Shown here in pieces: positions 53,747 through 63,174 of a stretch of 64,000 nucleotides of DNA. The DNA lies in the NCBI GenBank assembly GCA_964424345.1, contig CAYRIK010000005.1, positions 9,948 through 73,947 on the forward strand, given 5' to 3'. Made by a program: the position numbers and the translations under genes. The notes beneath the pieces were generated by a model. The model was not told where the DNA came from and ran no database searches. It was given only the letters and a program-made list of their open reading frames with translations. Within the stretch, counting starts at the first letter, position 1. The number at the start of each line of letters is the position of its first letter. This stretch comes from RGIG6307 sp964424345 (GTDB taxonomy: Bacteria > Bacillota > Clostridia > Lachnospirales > Lachnospiraceae).

Positions 53747-54069
53747 TTTTTTTAATATAACCTTGCGAGGTCCATTATGTTTACTTGGAAAAAATATGTG
53801 TATGAAATCTACAAAGAAAAAAGTTTCTCAAAAGCTGCTCAAAATCTATATATCAGCCAGCCTTCTTTAAGTGCCCGCATCAAAAAAGTAGAACAACTTC
53901 TTGGTGCCCCTATCTTTGACCGAAGTACCTCTCCGCTTCGCCTTACGGAAATCGGAGAAGAATATATAAAATCCTGTGAAGAAATCTTTCAGATTGAGCA
54001 AAATATGGAAAACTGCATCAATAATCTCAATACACTGAAATCAGGTCATCTATCCATGGGTGGAAGCAA

Positions 54070-54589
54070 CCTTTTGGCAGCCTATGTTATTACACCTATG
54101 ATCACTCGTTTCAAACAAACATATCCAGACGTTACAATTCAGCTCACAGAAGGAAATACAGCTCAACTAGAAGCCCTGCTTGCAAACAATACACTGGATT
54201 TTGTAATTGACAACCATCGATATGACGCTGCCTTATACAGCAAAGAATTTTATTGTAATGAAGATATTTTGCTCACTGTCCCAAAATCTTTTGAGATCAA
54301 CCAGTCTCTTACAAAATATCAGCTTTCTTATGAGGATATCCGCGAAAAAAACTATCGCAATCCTTCTCATCCAGCTGTTCCTTTACATACCTTTGCAGAT
54401 ACGCCTTTTATTATGCTTACGCCTGGAAATGACACACGCCTTCGTGGAGAAAAACTATGTAAATATGCTGGATTTCATCCAAATATCGTTTTGGAATTAA
54501 ACCAGCAGGCCACCGCTTATATGGCTGCTTCTACACAGCTTGGTGCAACCTTTATCAGTGACCTTTTAGTTTCCAGACTTCCTTCCTTT
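54070..54589 (+). repeat. Tandem duplication, copy 1
   Basis: 515-base unit beginning at CCTTTTGGCAGCC. The two copies share a CCTTT at their ends, which may be the microhomology that created the duplication. By eye I see no difference between the copies. Confidence 0.95.
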
Positions 54590-55104
54590 TGGCAGCCTAT
54601 GTTATTACACCTATGATCACTCGTTTCAAACAAACATATCCAGACGTTACAATTCAGCTCACAGAAGGAAATACAGCTCAACTAGAAGCCCTGCTTGCAA
54701 ACAATACACTGGATTTTGTAATTGACAACCATCGATATGACGCTGCCTTATACAGCAAAGAATTTTATTGTAATGAAGATATTTTGCTCACTGTCCCAAA
54801 ATCTTTTGAGATCAACCAGTCTCTTACAAAATATCAGCTTTCTTATGAGGATATCCGCGAAAAAAACTATCGCAATCCTTCTCATCCAGCTGTTCCTTTA
54901 CATACCTTTGCAGATACGCCTTTTATTATGCTTACGCCTGGAAATGACACACGCCTTCGTGGAGAAAAACTATGTAAATATGCTGGATTTCATCCAAATA
55001 TCGTTTTGGAATTAAACCAGCAGGCCACCGCTTATATGGCTGCTTCTACACAGCTTGGTGCAACCTTTATCAGTGACCTTTTAGTTTCCAGACTTCCTTC
55101 CTTT
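54585..55104 (+). repeat. Tandem duplication, copy 2
   Basis: Directly adjacent to copy 1, offset by exactly 515 bases, and identical as far as read. 515 is not a multiple of three, hence the frameshift. A free-standing frame from 54589 covers the effector domain to 55227 but has no ribosome site. Confidence 0.95.
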
Positions 55105-55227
55105 GAAAGCCTTGTTTACTATAAACTCAGTCATGAAGAAGCCAAACGAGAGCTATACTTTTATTACAAGAAACATAAATACATCACACGCGCAATGAAA
55201 GAATTTATTGCTATCATGCACGAATAA

Positions 55228-56325
55228 TTATTTCTTTTCAAACACTTCGTATCCTACCGTTATATGCAGATATTTCATATATTTTGCATAAGCGGTCGGA
55301 ATCGGATATTTCTCTCTTGTTTCATCTGGTTCTACAAACAACCATTCTTTTGGAACATTTCTGTGGTCCAATTCATCCACACGAATCATATACCCTTTCA
55401 TATGCCATTCTTTGTGTGTAAAAATATGCTTTGCATCTTCTAATGGCTTAATCCAGATTGTCTCTAATCCCTGTTGCTTCAGATATGCTATAATTTCTTG
55501 TTCTGTCACATATCCTTCCATGACCGGAAATTCATACATACCCGCAAGCAGACCTTTAGATGGTCTTTTCACAAGTATAGTCTTATTTTCATCTCGTAAA
55601 ATTAAGACGGTTCGTTCTTCTGTAATACGAGCTTTTTTCGGTGCTTTATATGGATACGCAAGCTCTGTTCCATGTAAATGTGCTTTACAAAATGTCTGAA
55701 ATGGACACTGTGCACACTTTGGTGCACCATTTGGCACACAGACCATTGCTCCAATTTCCATAAGTGCTTGATTAAAATCTCCCGGTCTGTCTTTTGACAT
55801 TGCTGCTAAAATCCTGTTTTCCCAGTCTTTTTTTACAGTTGCCGACAAAACATCTCTTTCATCTTCAAATACACGTGACATTACACGAAGAACATTTCCA
55901 TCTACTGCCGGAACTGCTTTACCATAAGCAATGGAAGCAACTGCACCTGCAGTGTAACTTCCGATTCCTGGAAGTTTTAACAATTCAGAAACCTCATCAG
56001 GCATTTTTCCATGATATTGTTCCATCACAATTTTGGCTGCTTTTCCAAGATTTCGTACACGACTGTAATATCCAAGCCCTTCCCAAAGCTTTAATAATTC
56101 CTCTTCCTCAGCCATAGCTAGACTTTCTATGTCCGGCAAAGCATCCATAAATCTCGCAAAATAAGGTTTTACTGCCTCTACCCTTGTCTGCTGAAGCATA
56201 ATTTCCGATACCCAGACGCGATATGCCGTAGGCTCTTCACGCCATGGCAGTATACGTCTGTTTGCATCATAATATGCCAACAAGGGCTGTATCATGTCTG
56301 TTATCGTTATCTCAATCTGTTGCAT
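55228..56325 (-). CDS. mutY: A/G-specific adenine DNA glycosylase
   Basis: 365 residues. It removes adenine mispaired with 8-oxoguanine. Catalytic Glu in VSEIMLQQTRVEAV, helix-hairpin-helix LKLPGIGSYTAGAVASIAYG with Asp in VDGNVLRV, four-Cys Fe-S motif in CVPNGAPKCAQCPFQTFC, and a C-terminal MutT-like domain (about 235-365). It overlaps the DUF1653 gene by 19 bases. Last gene of a four-gene unit. Confidence 0.95.
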   Translation of the reverse strand: MQQIEITITDMIQPLLAYYDANRRILPWREEPTAYRVWVSEIMLQQTRVEAVKPYFARFMDALPDIESLAMAEEEELLKLWEGLGYYSRVRNLGKAAKIVMEQYHGKMPDEVSELLKLPGIGSYTAGAVASIAYGKAVPAVDGNVLRVMSRVFEDERDVLSATVKKDWENRILAAMSKDRPGDFNQALMEIGAMVCVPNGAPKCAQCPFQTFCKAHLHGTELAYPYKAPKKARITEERTVLILRDENKTILVKRPSKGLLAGMYEFPVMEGYVTEQEIIAYLKQQGLETIWIKPLEDAKHIFTHKEWHMKGYMIRVDELDHRNVPKEWLFVEPDETREKYPIPTAYAKYMKYLHITVGYEVFEKK

Positions 56326-56852
56326 TCGTATTTTACCTGTGTCAAAAGATACTGATTCAGACTTTCCACTCGTTCTTCTAAGTTTCCATCTGTCACTTCT
56401 GTATCTAATGCTGCTGCCAAAAGATTCACCATATCATCTGTAAGACGATGTTTCATTCCAGTAAAGATACGAAGTTTTTGTTCAAAATTTTTGGCATCCA
56501 AAAATTGTTCTATATCCGCATCTAATACATGTTCTTCTTGTACTGCTTCTGAGGCTTTTTCTTCCACTATTTCTTCTTCATGATATGTTTCTAATGGTTC
56601 TAATTCAATCTCATCCATAACTGTACGAACAAGCTCGAAACGATCTCTTTGGGTCACACCATGATATTTTTCTTTATCCAGCTCATCCATAAACATATGA
56701 AGCGGTCTTGCAAAATATTCAAAATCTCCATACAATGCCTGATAAATAACCAATGCTTCTAATGTTTCAGAATGTCTTGCAATCGCTACGATCTGATATA
56801 AATTTCCTTTAAAATGTCTGTAAATCTGTCCCGGTCTTGGAATCTCTCTCAT
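56307..56852 (-). CDS. DUF1653 family protein
   Basis: 181 residues. Residues 1-70 carry the DUF1653 pattern (PGQIYRHFKGNLYQIVAIARH, LVIYQALYGDFEYFARPLHMF). The remainder is acidic and helical (ETYHEEEIVEEKASEAVQEE) and lengthens the usual domain. Function unknown. It starts 27 bases after an ABC-F gene and overlaps mutY, so it is co-translated with it. Confidence 0.85.
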   Translation of the reverse strand: MREIPRPGQIYRHFKGNLYQIVAIARHSETLEALVIYQALYGDFEYFARPLHMFMDELDKEKYHGVTQRDRFELVRTVMDEIELEPLETYHEEEIVEEKASEAVQEEHVLDADIEQFLDAKNFEQKLRIFTGMKHRLTDDMVNLLAAALDTEVTDGNLEERVESLNQYLLTQVKYECNRLR

Positions 56853-56879
56853 AGTATATCTCCCTTCTTACAGGCAGTT

Positions 56880-58688
56880 TTACTGCTCTGCAATCTTTTT
56901 TGCTAATTCTTCTAAATACATCCAACGCTCCATTTTTTCTTCTAATAACTGTTCTGCCTCCTCCTTTTGTTCTGTAAAGTCTTTTAATTTTACAAAATCA
57001 GTTGCAAAAGCGATCATATCTGCTTCCAGCTTTTCTAATTTTTCTTCTAAAGCTGCAATATCACTTTCTATTGTTTCATACTCTTTTGCTTCCTGATATG
57101 TGAATTTCAATTTTCTTGTGCGATCAGCATTCCACTTTTTACCACTTTCTCCAGCAGTCTTTGTCTGCTGCATAACTGGCTGTTGTGCTTCTTCTTTTTG
57201 TGCTTTACGAAGTGCGTAATCAGTATATCCACCTTCATGCTGTTCTAACACACCATTTTCTTCAAAAGAAAAAATTCTTCTTACTACACGATCTAAGAAA
57301 TATCGATCATGGCTTACTGTAATTACAATACCCTGAAAATGGTCCAAATAGTCTTCCAAAATCTGCAGCGTAGCAATATCTAAATCGTTTGTAGGCTCAT
57401 CCAAAATCAAAACATTTGGTGCTGTCATAAGTACTTTACATAAATATAGTCTGCGTCTTTCGCCGCCTGAAAGTTTTTCTAACTTGCTATACTGCATTTC
57501 TCCGTTGAAGAGGAAATTTTCTAACATCTTTGCAGCTGTTACAACACCATCTTCTGTACGAACATATTCTGCAACCTCTTTGATATAATCTATTACACGC
57601 ATATCCGGATGCATTTCTGTATCATCAATTTCCTGTGCATAATAGCCAATCTTTACTGTTGGTCCGATTTGTAATGTTCCGCTGTCTTGCTCAATCTGAC
57701 CCATGATGATTTTTAGCAAGGTACTCTTTCCTGCTCCATTTGGTCCAAGAAAACCAATACGATCATTTTTCAAGAAAATATAAGAGAAGTCAGAAATAAG
57801 TACTTTATCATCATATGCCTTGCAAATATGCTCTAATTCAATTGTGCTTCGTCCAATTCGACTGCTGACACTTCCAATTTCCACTTGGCCGTCTCTTGTT
57901 GGTGCTGCAGTATTTTTCAATTCCTCATAACGTTCCAAACGTGCTTTTTGCTTTGTACTTCTTGCTCTGGCACCTCGTTTTACCCATTCTAATTCTACAC
58001 GCAGAATAGACTGTCTCTTACGTTCACTCGCAAGCTGCATATCTTCTCGCTCTGCTTTCAGCTGCAAAAATCCTGCATAGTTTGTCTCGTAAGAATAAAT
58101 CTGTCCCTTATCTATTTCAATGATGCGATTTGCTACACTGTCCAAGAAATATCGATCATGTGTTACCATAATGATACTTCCTTTGTATGCCTTTAACTGT
58201 TCTTCCAGCCAATCGCTCATTTGTGCATCTAAATGGTTTGTAGGCTCGTCTAAGATCAAAATATCAGCTGGTGCAAGCAAAACACTTACAAGTGCCAAAC
58301 GCTTTTTCTGACCTCCTGAAAGCTGTCCGCAAGGCTGTGAAAAATCTGCAACCCCAAGCTTTGTCAGCATAGATTTCGCATCTGTTTCTATACTCCATTC
58401 ATTTTCTTTTGTGACATTTCCAGAAAGCACTGCCTCTAATACTGTCATATCATTTTGAAAAACCGGAGTCTGAGGCAAATATCGTATCACTACATGATTT
58501 GCCTTAATAATCGTACCATCGTCTGGTTCTTCTAAACCTGCTATCAGCTTTAATAATGTAGACTTTCCTGTTCCATTTATGCCGATGACACCTACTTTTT
58601 CCTGCTCCTGCAAATAAAAGGAAGCATCTTCCAGCAATTTTCTATTTTGAAATGATTTTGTTATATGGTCTATGGTAAGTATGTTCAT
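56880..58688 (-). CDS. ABC-F ATPase with C-terminal coiled coil (Uup-like)
   Basis: 602 residues from the ATG at 58688 (AAAGGA upstream). Both ABC domains are complete: Walker A GINGTGKST and GPNGAGKST, signatures LSGGQKKRL and LSGGERRRL, Walker B LILDEPTNHLD and LILDEPTNDLD. The C-terminal 70 residues (AALEEKLEKLEADM onwards) are a coiled coil, as in Uup, which acts on the ribosome and/or branched DNA. It follows the sulfatase gene by 28 bases. Confidence 0.88.
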   Translation of the reverse strand: MNILTIDHITKSFQNRKLLEDASFYLQEQEKVGVIGINGTGKSTLLKLIAGLEEPDDGTIIKANHVVIRYLPQTPVFQNDMTVLEAVLSGNVTKENEWSIETDAKSMLTKLGVADFSQPCGQLSGGQKKRLALVSVLLAPADILILDEPTNHLDAQMSDWLEEQLKAYKGSIIMVTHDRYFLDSVANRIIEIDKGQIYSYETNYAGFLQLKAEREDMQLASERKRQSILRVELEWVKRGARARSTKQKARLERYEELKNTAAPTRDGQVEIGSVSSRIGRSTIELEHICKAYDDKVLISDFSYIFLKNDRIGFLGPNGAGKSTLLKIIMGQIEQDSGTLQIGPTVKIGYYAQEIDDTEMHPDMRVIDYIKEVAEYVRTEDGVVTAAKMLENFLFNGEMQYSKLEKLSGGERRRLYLCKVLMTAPNVLILDEPTNDLDIATLQILEDYLDHFQGIVITVSHDRYFLDRVVRRIFSFEENGVLEQHEGGYTDYALRKAQKEEAQQPVMQQTKTAGESGKKWNADRTRKLKFTYQEAKEYETIESDIAALEEKLEKLEADMIAFATDFVKLKDFTEQKEEAEQLLEEKMERWMYLEELAKKIAEQ

Positions 58689-58716
58689 GAAAAATCCTTT
58701 CACTTTCTCTTTATTT

Positions 58717-60714
58717 TTAATTTTCTCTTACTGCCTGTGAAAAATAAGCGTAATACTTGTCATTTAAAATACCTGCCGCATGCTTATACAGCATATCTAC
58801 ATACGCCTTTGTCTTTTGCATATACTCATCACTGACCGGTGTGTCCGTTCTTTGTATTACTTCTCCTGTTTTCTTATTATAAGAAACAGTATCTGTAACA
58901 AAACTCTTATTTGCAAATACTACCAGTCCTTCTTGATTTGAAAATATATCTCTTCCTGAGAATAAACGGGAATCATATTCAAATCCAAATAAATTTAATA
59001 ACGTTGGCATTAAATCCAAAGAGCAACAAGGCTTTTCTACTACTGTTGTCTCCATTTTGGCATTCCATAATATCAAACTATTACGGTAAAGTTCCAACGT
59101 ATTTCCTAATGTTTCTCCCATCAATTCTTCGTAATTTTCTACCTGCATTGCATATGGATAATGATCCGCGCTCAAACAAATCACTGTATTTTCTAATTTT
59201 CCATTTTCTTCTAACTGCTGTAATAAATACTCCAATGCTCGATCCAATTCTATATTACAAGCAATATATGCTTTTCCTTCTTCCGAATATGGCAGACCGC
59301 TCACTTCTTCCTGATGCAGACTTGACATCTTATTTCCATAAAAATTATAATTCATATGTCCTGAAACAGTCAAATAATATACATGAAAACGCTCTTCATT
59401 GATATATTCCGGTATCGTTGCCTGCATCATTTCTAAATCAGATGCCGGCCAATAATCAGGATGTTCCATGTCAAATACATGTTCTCCCCACTCAGACTGT
59501 TTTAAATTTCCCAGTTTTGCCGCTTTAAAGAAATATCCAAGATTTGTATGGCTTAAATGTCTGTCATAATAAGACAATGAATTATTATGGTACGCATAAC
59601 ATGTGGCACCTTCTTGAGCAAAATAATGAGCAAGGCTATATGGCTGTTCATTTTCTGCAGAACGCTTCATACTAAACTGATGATCTGGAATCAATCCCAT
59701 TAAATTCGCATATTCTCCATCACTTGTACTTGTCTGCCACAATGGTACATAATAATCTTGTGCGATTACACCACTGTTTACCAATTTATAAAGTGTTGGG
59801 GTAAGTGTTTCATCTATTGCTGCACTAGAAAACCCTTCTGCTGTGATAAAAATCAAATTATACCCTTCAAACATAGCCGTATAATCATTTTGCATCGTTG
59901 GTTCTATACTGCATACATAATCTGTAATCTTATCTATTGTATCATTTCCAATTTCTTTCAGATACTCTATATCTACGTCCAATGTATTTGGTTTCCATAC
60001 CGTTACTGGTTCACTCGTTTCAGATTCTGTTATTGTTTCTTTTGTAGTTTCTGATGCATACGTATGGTCTGCAAATACCATTTCCTCTTTTTCAGGCAAA
60101 TATAATACTTGTGCATCACGCATCCAAAATGCGGTAACACCAAATTTCTCTAAAATTTCATCAGGATATCCAAATTCCTGATATTCTTTATAGGATTCTT
60201 CTCTCCACTTATACATTCCAAATAAAGAACTATACAATACCGCAACAGAAGCAGCAAACACTCCAGTAAATGCTGCTATACGTTTTTTGGTACATCCTGT
60301 CTTATGCTGCTTTAATAATTTTAATGCAATACCGCTCCAAAGTATTCCAAGTCCTAATGCCAACAATCCCAACAATGCCGCTGCAATTCCTTGTAACGCT
60401 TCTCTCCAATAATTGGTCAGCGCATCTCCGCCTCCATATAAAATAGCTTTGATCATCAATGGCTGCTTAAATATAGAGCGATATACCAACTGACTTGCAA
60501 ACAACAAATAATCTGCTGCCATAAATATCCAAAAACAAATTGTGTTTGCTTTTTTGAAAAACATTCCCTGAATCAAAGATTGTAAAGAAGCAAGTACTAA
60601 TATAACTGCAATTGCTGGAAAAAATGAAAACTGTATATCTCTCCAAAAATAAAAATGAAAGATAAATTCCATATACAATAAATTAATTGTGTAAAACAAA
60701 GTTGTCTTTTTCAT
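58717..60714 (-). CDS. LTA synthase-family membrane sulfatase
   Basis: 665 residues. Five N-terminal membrane helices (within 1-165), then a linker and an extracytoplasmic sulfatase-fold domain from about 280. The metal-site Glu293 lies in FITAEGFSS and nucleophile Thr330 in WQTSTSDGEYANLMG; SADHYPY near 530 gives the Asp/His pair. It fits LtaS-like phosphoglycerol transferases, which polymerise lipoteichoic acid or modify envelope glycans. The exact polymer is unknown. First gene of the sulfatase/ABC-F/DUF1653/mutY unit. Confidence 0.88.
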   Translation of the reverse strand: MKKTTLFYTINLLYMEFIFHFYFWRDIQFSFFPAIAVILVLASLQSLIQGMFFKKANTICFWIFMAADYLLFASQLVYRSIFKQPLMIKAILYGGGDALTNYWREALQGIAAALLGLLALGLGILWSGIALKLLKQHKTGCTKKRIAAFTGVFAASVAVLYSSLFGMYKWREESYKEYQEFGYPDEILEKFGVTAFWMRDAQVLYLPEKEEMVFADHTYASETTKETITESETSEPVTVWKPNTLDVDIEYLKEIGNDTIDKITDYVCSIEPTMQNDYTAMFEGYNLIFITAEGFSSAAIDETLTPTLYKLVNSGVIAQDYYVPLWQTSTSDGEYANLMGLIPDHQFSMKRSAENEQPYSLAHYFAQEGATCYAYHNNSLSYYDRHLSHTNLGYFFKAAKLGNLKQSEWGEHVFDMEHPDYWPASDLEMMQATIPEYINEERFHVYYLTVSGHMNYNFYGNKMSSLHQEEVSGLPYSEEGKAYIACNIELDRALEYLLQQLEENGKLENTVICLSADHYPYAMQVENYEELMGETLGNTLELYRNSLILWNAKMETTVVEKPCCSLDLMPTLLNLFGFEYDSRLFSGRDIFSNQEGLVVFANKSFVTDTVSYNKKTGEVIQRTDTPVSDEYMQKTKAYVDMLYKHAAGILNDKYYAYFSQAVREN

Positions 60715-60760
60715 TCGTAACCCATCCTTTTTGTTTTTCCTTCTTTTCCCTCATAACGCT

Positions 60761-60789
60761 ATTTTAGCACGAACAAAAAAACTCAACAA
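60761..60789 (-). promoter_or_regulatory. Promoter of the LTA synthase-family operon
   Basis: Minus-strand TTGTTG (60784-60789), 17 bases, TAAAAT (60761-60766), directly after the terminator of the orphan unit upstream. Confidence 0.55.
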
Positions 60790-60801
60790 CTGTTTCATAT
60801 C

Positions 60802-60842
60802 AAAAAAAGAGCGGATATCTGAAGTTTTCTTAGATACCCGCT
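60802..60842 (-). terminator. Terminator of the orphan transcription unit
   Basis: AGCGGATATCT (60810-60820) and AGATACCCGCT (60832-60842), 11-base arms with one G-U pair on the minus strand, 11-base loop, followed by seven T (60802-60808). Confidence 0.85.
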
Positions 60843-60856
60843 GCTAAACTATTGCG

Positions 60857-61074
60857 TCCATTGGAACTTCCTCATGCTTTCTTTTTATTATGAGATTTGC
60901 TGTTTCCATTTTCAATCTTTATTTAATTTTATTTTTCAGTTAAGAATTTCTTGGAATGTTTTCTTAATAATAATCTTAGTCTTTTCTGTCGGAATTACTT
61001 TTAACAAATGCTTTTGATTATAAACTCTTCAATGGAGTGTACCTCTCTTTCTTTTATTTGTTTTCCTTGTTTGT
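60857..61074 (-). ncRNA. Candidate small RNA or small-peptide transcript
   Basis: A strong promoter (61081-61108) and a strong terminator (60802-60842) bracket about 270 nt with no gene of normal size. The 5' part TCCATTG (rc of 61030-61036) is complementary to CAATGGA in the 3' part (rc of 60857-60863), which could close a structured domain. Two short frames exist: METANLIIKRKHEEVPMDAIV (21 residues, no good ribosome site) and an incomplete frame with HLLKVIPTEKTKIIIKKTF that lacks a start. I do not recognise an RNA family. It could also be a decayed gene. Confidence 0.5.
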
Positions 61075-61080
61075 ACTTTT

Positions 61081-61108
61081 ATTATATCAAACTTTTCCAT
61101 TTTGTCAA
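61081..61108 (-). promoter_or_regulatory. Promoter of the orphan transcription unit
   Basis: Minus-strand TTGACA (61103-61108), 16 bases, TATAAT (61081-61086), both boxes fully consensus. Confidence 0.78.
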
Positions 61109-61167
61109 TATGTTTTATCTATTTTTTCATTTTTTATTTCTATATTTTCTGACATTATAAAACTGCC

Positions 61168-61196
61168 TTGACATTACGTGAAAATACTACTATTAT
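61168..61196 (+). promoter_or_regulatory. Promoter of the esterase gene
   Basis: TTGACA (61168-61173), 17 bases, TATTAT (61191-61196), 33 bases before the ATG. Confidence 0.72.
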
Positions 61197-61229
61197 CAAT
61201 CTAGTTTATGATTACAAGAGAGGTTCATT

Positions 61230-61883
61230 ATGTATACAAAACACGTTTGGCAATCTGACAAACACTTTAATTTTTCATATGTACAATATCTTCCAAAAGA
61301 TTATGACCCAAACAAAAAATATCCGCTTGTCTTTTTCTTACATGGAGCTGGAGAACGTGGTCGTGACCTTGATGTTGCAATGAGACATGGTTTTATGCAG
61401 CATGTGCGTGACGAAGGTGCAGAATATCCTTTTATCTTTGTTGCTCCACAATGTCCTCATAACAAATACTGGGGATGCTATACAGAGTCATTGATTGCTT
61501 TTTTAGAAGACAAAATAGAGGAACTTCCAATCGATACAGATCGTGTATATCTGACAGGTCTTAGTATGGGTGGAACCGGCACATGGATGCTCGCAATGGC
61601 TTGTCCTGAAAAATTTGCAGCGATTGCTCCTATTTGCGGTTCTGGTATCACTTGGAATGCTGCTGTATTAAAAGATATTCCTATTATGGTATATCATGGA
61701 GATTGTGATGGCTGCGTTCCTATCGATGAAAGTTTACATATGATTGCTGCTGTCAATAAAAACGGCGGTGATGCACATATTGAAGTATTATTCAATACAG
61801 ATCATGATGCTTGGGTTGAAGCATATAAAGGCGATGCATTATGGAAATGGCTCCTTAGCCACAATTTAAAAGATCGTACATAA
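61230..61883 (+). CDS. Alpha/beta-hydrolase esterase (phospholipase/carboxylesterase type)
   Basis: 217 residues. Oxyanion-side LVFFLHGAGERGRD (about 33-46), nucleophile Ser112 in LTGLSMGGTGTW, acid in YHGDCDGCVP (about 158-160) and His192 in NTDHDAW complete the triad. No signal peptide; cytosolic. Similar to carboxylesterases often found with glycan-degrading genes, but here it stands alone with its own promoter (GAGAGG ribosome site) and terminator. Substrate unknown. Confidence 0.85.
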   Translation: MYTKHVWQSDKHFNFSYVQYLPKDYDPNKKYPLVFFLHGAGERGRDLDVAMRHGFMQHVRDEGAEYPFIFVAPQCPHNKYWGCYTESLIAFLEDKIEELPIDTDRVYLTGLSMGGTGTWMLAMACPEKFAAIAPICGSGITWNAAVLKDIPIMVYHGDCDGCVPIDESLHMIAAVNKNGGDAHIEVLFNTDHDAWVEAYKGDALWKWLLSHNLKDRT

Positions 61884-61886
61884 AAT

Positions 61887-61940
61887 AAAATCACATATAC
61901 CAATAGCTTTTCTTTCTTAGCCATTGGTATATGTGATTTT
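61887..61940. terminator. Bidirectional terminator
   Basis: AAAATCACATATACCAAT (61887-61904) and ATTGGTATATGTGATTTT (61923-61940), perfect 18-base arms. It serves the esterase and the convergent capA-like gene. Confidence 0.9.
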
Positions 61941-61953
61941 TTATAACTTTATG

Positions 61954-63174
61954 TTAGTCCCATACTTTCTCGCACAAATCAATACAATACTGTAAAGAAA
62001 AAGCAGAATCTTGTAAACAAATCTGATTTTCTTTTGCAAGTTCTTCTGTATAGTCAGCAAGTTTATATACTGTTATACCATTTGTTCCATTCGTCAAATG
62101 ACATACCAGCGGTATCACATCATAATCAGAAATGACAACTTCTTCCTCTTCTTTTGTAAGTATCACATTTGCCATTCCACCAACCATGCGATTTGCAATG
62201 CCACTTCCACTCTCAGATGTCCAATTTACAAAATTTCCAAGAGAATAATAAACCAATATCTTATGACCACTTGCTTCATCTGTAACCCACTCTATAGGCT
62301 GAATTACATGCGGATGTGTCCCTATTACAAGATCTGCACCACATTTGGCAAATAATGTTGCCCATTTTGTCTGTGCTGCAGAATACTCTAACTGATATTC
62401 TGTTCCCCAATGCGGACATACAATCGTAAAATCTGCTTCTTCTTCCGCTCTTTTGATATCTGCTGCCACTTTTTGTTCTTCTAACAAGTCAACTGCATAC
62501 TGCATACCTTGCGGCATAGGAATCCCATTCGTACCATATGTATAATTCAAAATGGCAATCTTTATTCCATCTTGCTCATATATGTATAACTTTTCTTGAG
62601 ATTGTTGACTATCATGAATACCTAATACTGCTATTTCAGGATATTTTTCTTTCCAAAATGAAATGCAGTTTAATAAACCTTTGCTTCCCTTATCTAATGC
62701 ATGATTTGTTGCATGACATATTACATCAAATCCAGCATCTGCCAAAGCTTCTCCTATCGCATACGGTGCATTAAATGCCGGATAACCAGAAATCCCTAAT
62801 TCTTCCCCGCCTATAATTACTTCCTGATTAACCAATGCAAGGTCTGCCTGTTGAATTTCATCTTTTGTATGTACAAATATCTCCGTAAAATCATACGTTC
62901 CATCACTTTGTAAGGCTGCTTCTTCCACTGGCGTATGCAAAAGTATGTCTCCTACCATAAGCAACGAAATCTGTACTTGTTCTTCTTGCAAAATGGTCTC
63001 TATTTCTAAATCTGTACTTGTTTCTGTCTCTTTTATTTCTTTTTTGCTTTCTGTTTCTGCTTTTATCGGCTTTGTATCAGGCGTACTTTGTTCTTTTTGG
63101 CATCCCATCAACAGCAAAACACTCATACAGCATACAACAGCCTTTATGTTCCATGGATATGTTCTTTTCTTCAT
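61954..63174 (-). CDS. CapA-family (poly-gamma-glutamate synthesis type) lipoprotein
   Basis: 406 residues from the ATG at 63174, which overlaps the upstream stop as ATGA. N-terminal signal ends in the lipobox LLMGC, then a Thr/Glu-rich spacer (about 30-65), then the CapA metallophosphatase-like domain: SLLMVGDILLHTPV, ALVNQEVIIGG, VICHATNHALDKG, IVCPHWGTEY, IGTHPHVIQP, YSLGNFV. The family name comes from capsule synthesis, but most gut members are of unknown role. It should be anchored outside the cell. It is coupled to the VanZ-like gene. Confidence 0.9.
   Translation of the reverse strand: MKKRTYPWNIKAVVCCMSVLLLMGCQKEQSTPDTKPIKAETESKKEIKETETSTDLEIETILQEEQVQISLLMVGDILLHTPVEEAALQSDGTYDFTEIFVHTKDEIQQADLALVNQEVIIGGEELGISGYPAFNAPYAIGEALADAGFDVICHATNHALDKGSKGLLNCISFWKEKYPEIAVLGIHDSQQSQEKLYIYEQDGIKIAILNYTYGTNGIPMPQGMQYAVDLLEEQKVAADIKRAEEEADFTIVCPHWGTEYQLEYSAAQTKWATLFAKCGADLVIGTHPHVIQPIEWVTDEASGHKILVYYSLGNFVNWTSESGSGIANRMVGGMANVILTKEEEEVVISDYDVIPLVCHLTNGTNGITVYKLADYTEELAKENQICLQDSAFSLQYCIDLCEKVWD

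Larger units (their letters stand above)
53777..55227 (+). pseudogene. LysR regulator disrupted by a 515-bp tandem duplication
   Basis: The N-terminal helix-turn-helix is intact (YEIYKEKSFSKAAQNLYISQ, then PSLSARIKKVEQLLG), followed by the LysR effector domain. At 54585 the frame re-enters a second copy of itself and stops at 54616 after eight foreign residues (WQPMLLHL). Removing one 515-base copy gives a continuous 936-base frame, 311 residues, ending in KHKYITRAMKEFIAIMHE: the normal size of a LysR protein. The current product would be a 279-residue form lacking the C-terminal end. It abuts the convergent mutY stop with no base between. Confidence 0.9.

Noticed and set aside
54589..55227. 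Separate LysR effector-domain gene
   Set aside because: It is the second copy of the tandem duplication read from an internal TTG with no ribosome site; better treated as part of one broken gene.
60857..60900. T-box-like TTGGAAC sequence in the orphan unit
   Set aside because: It lies on the wrong strand for that transcript, and no specifier or other T-box stems are present.
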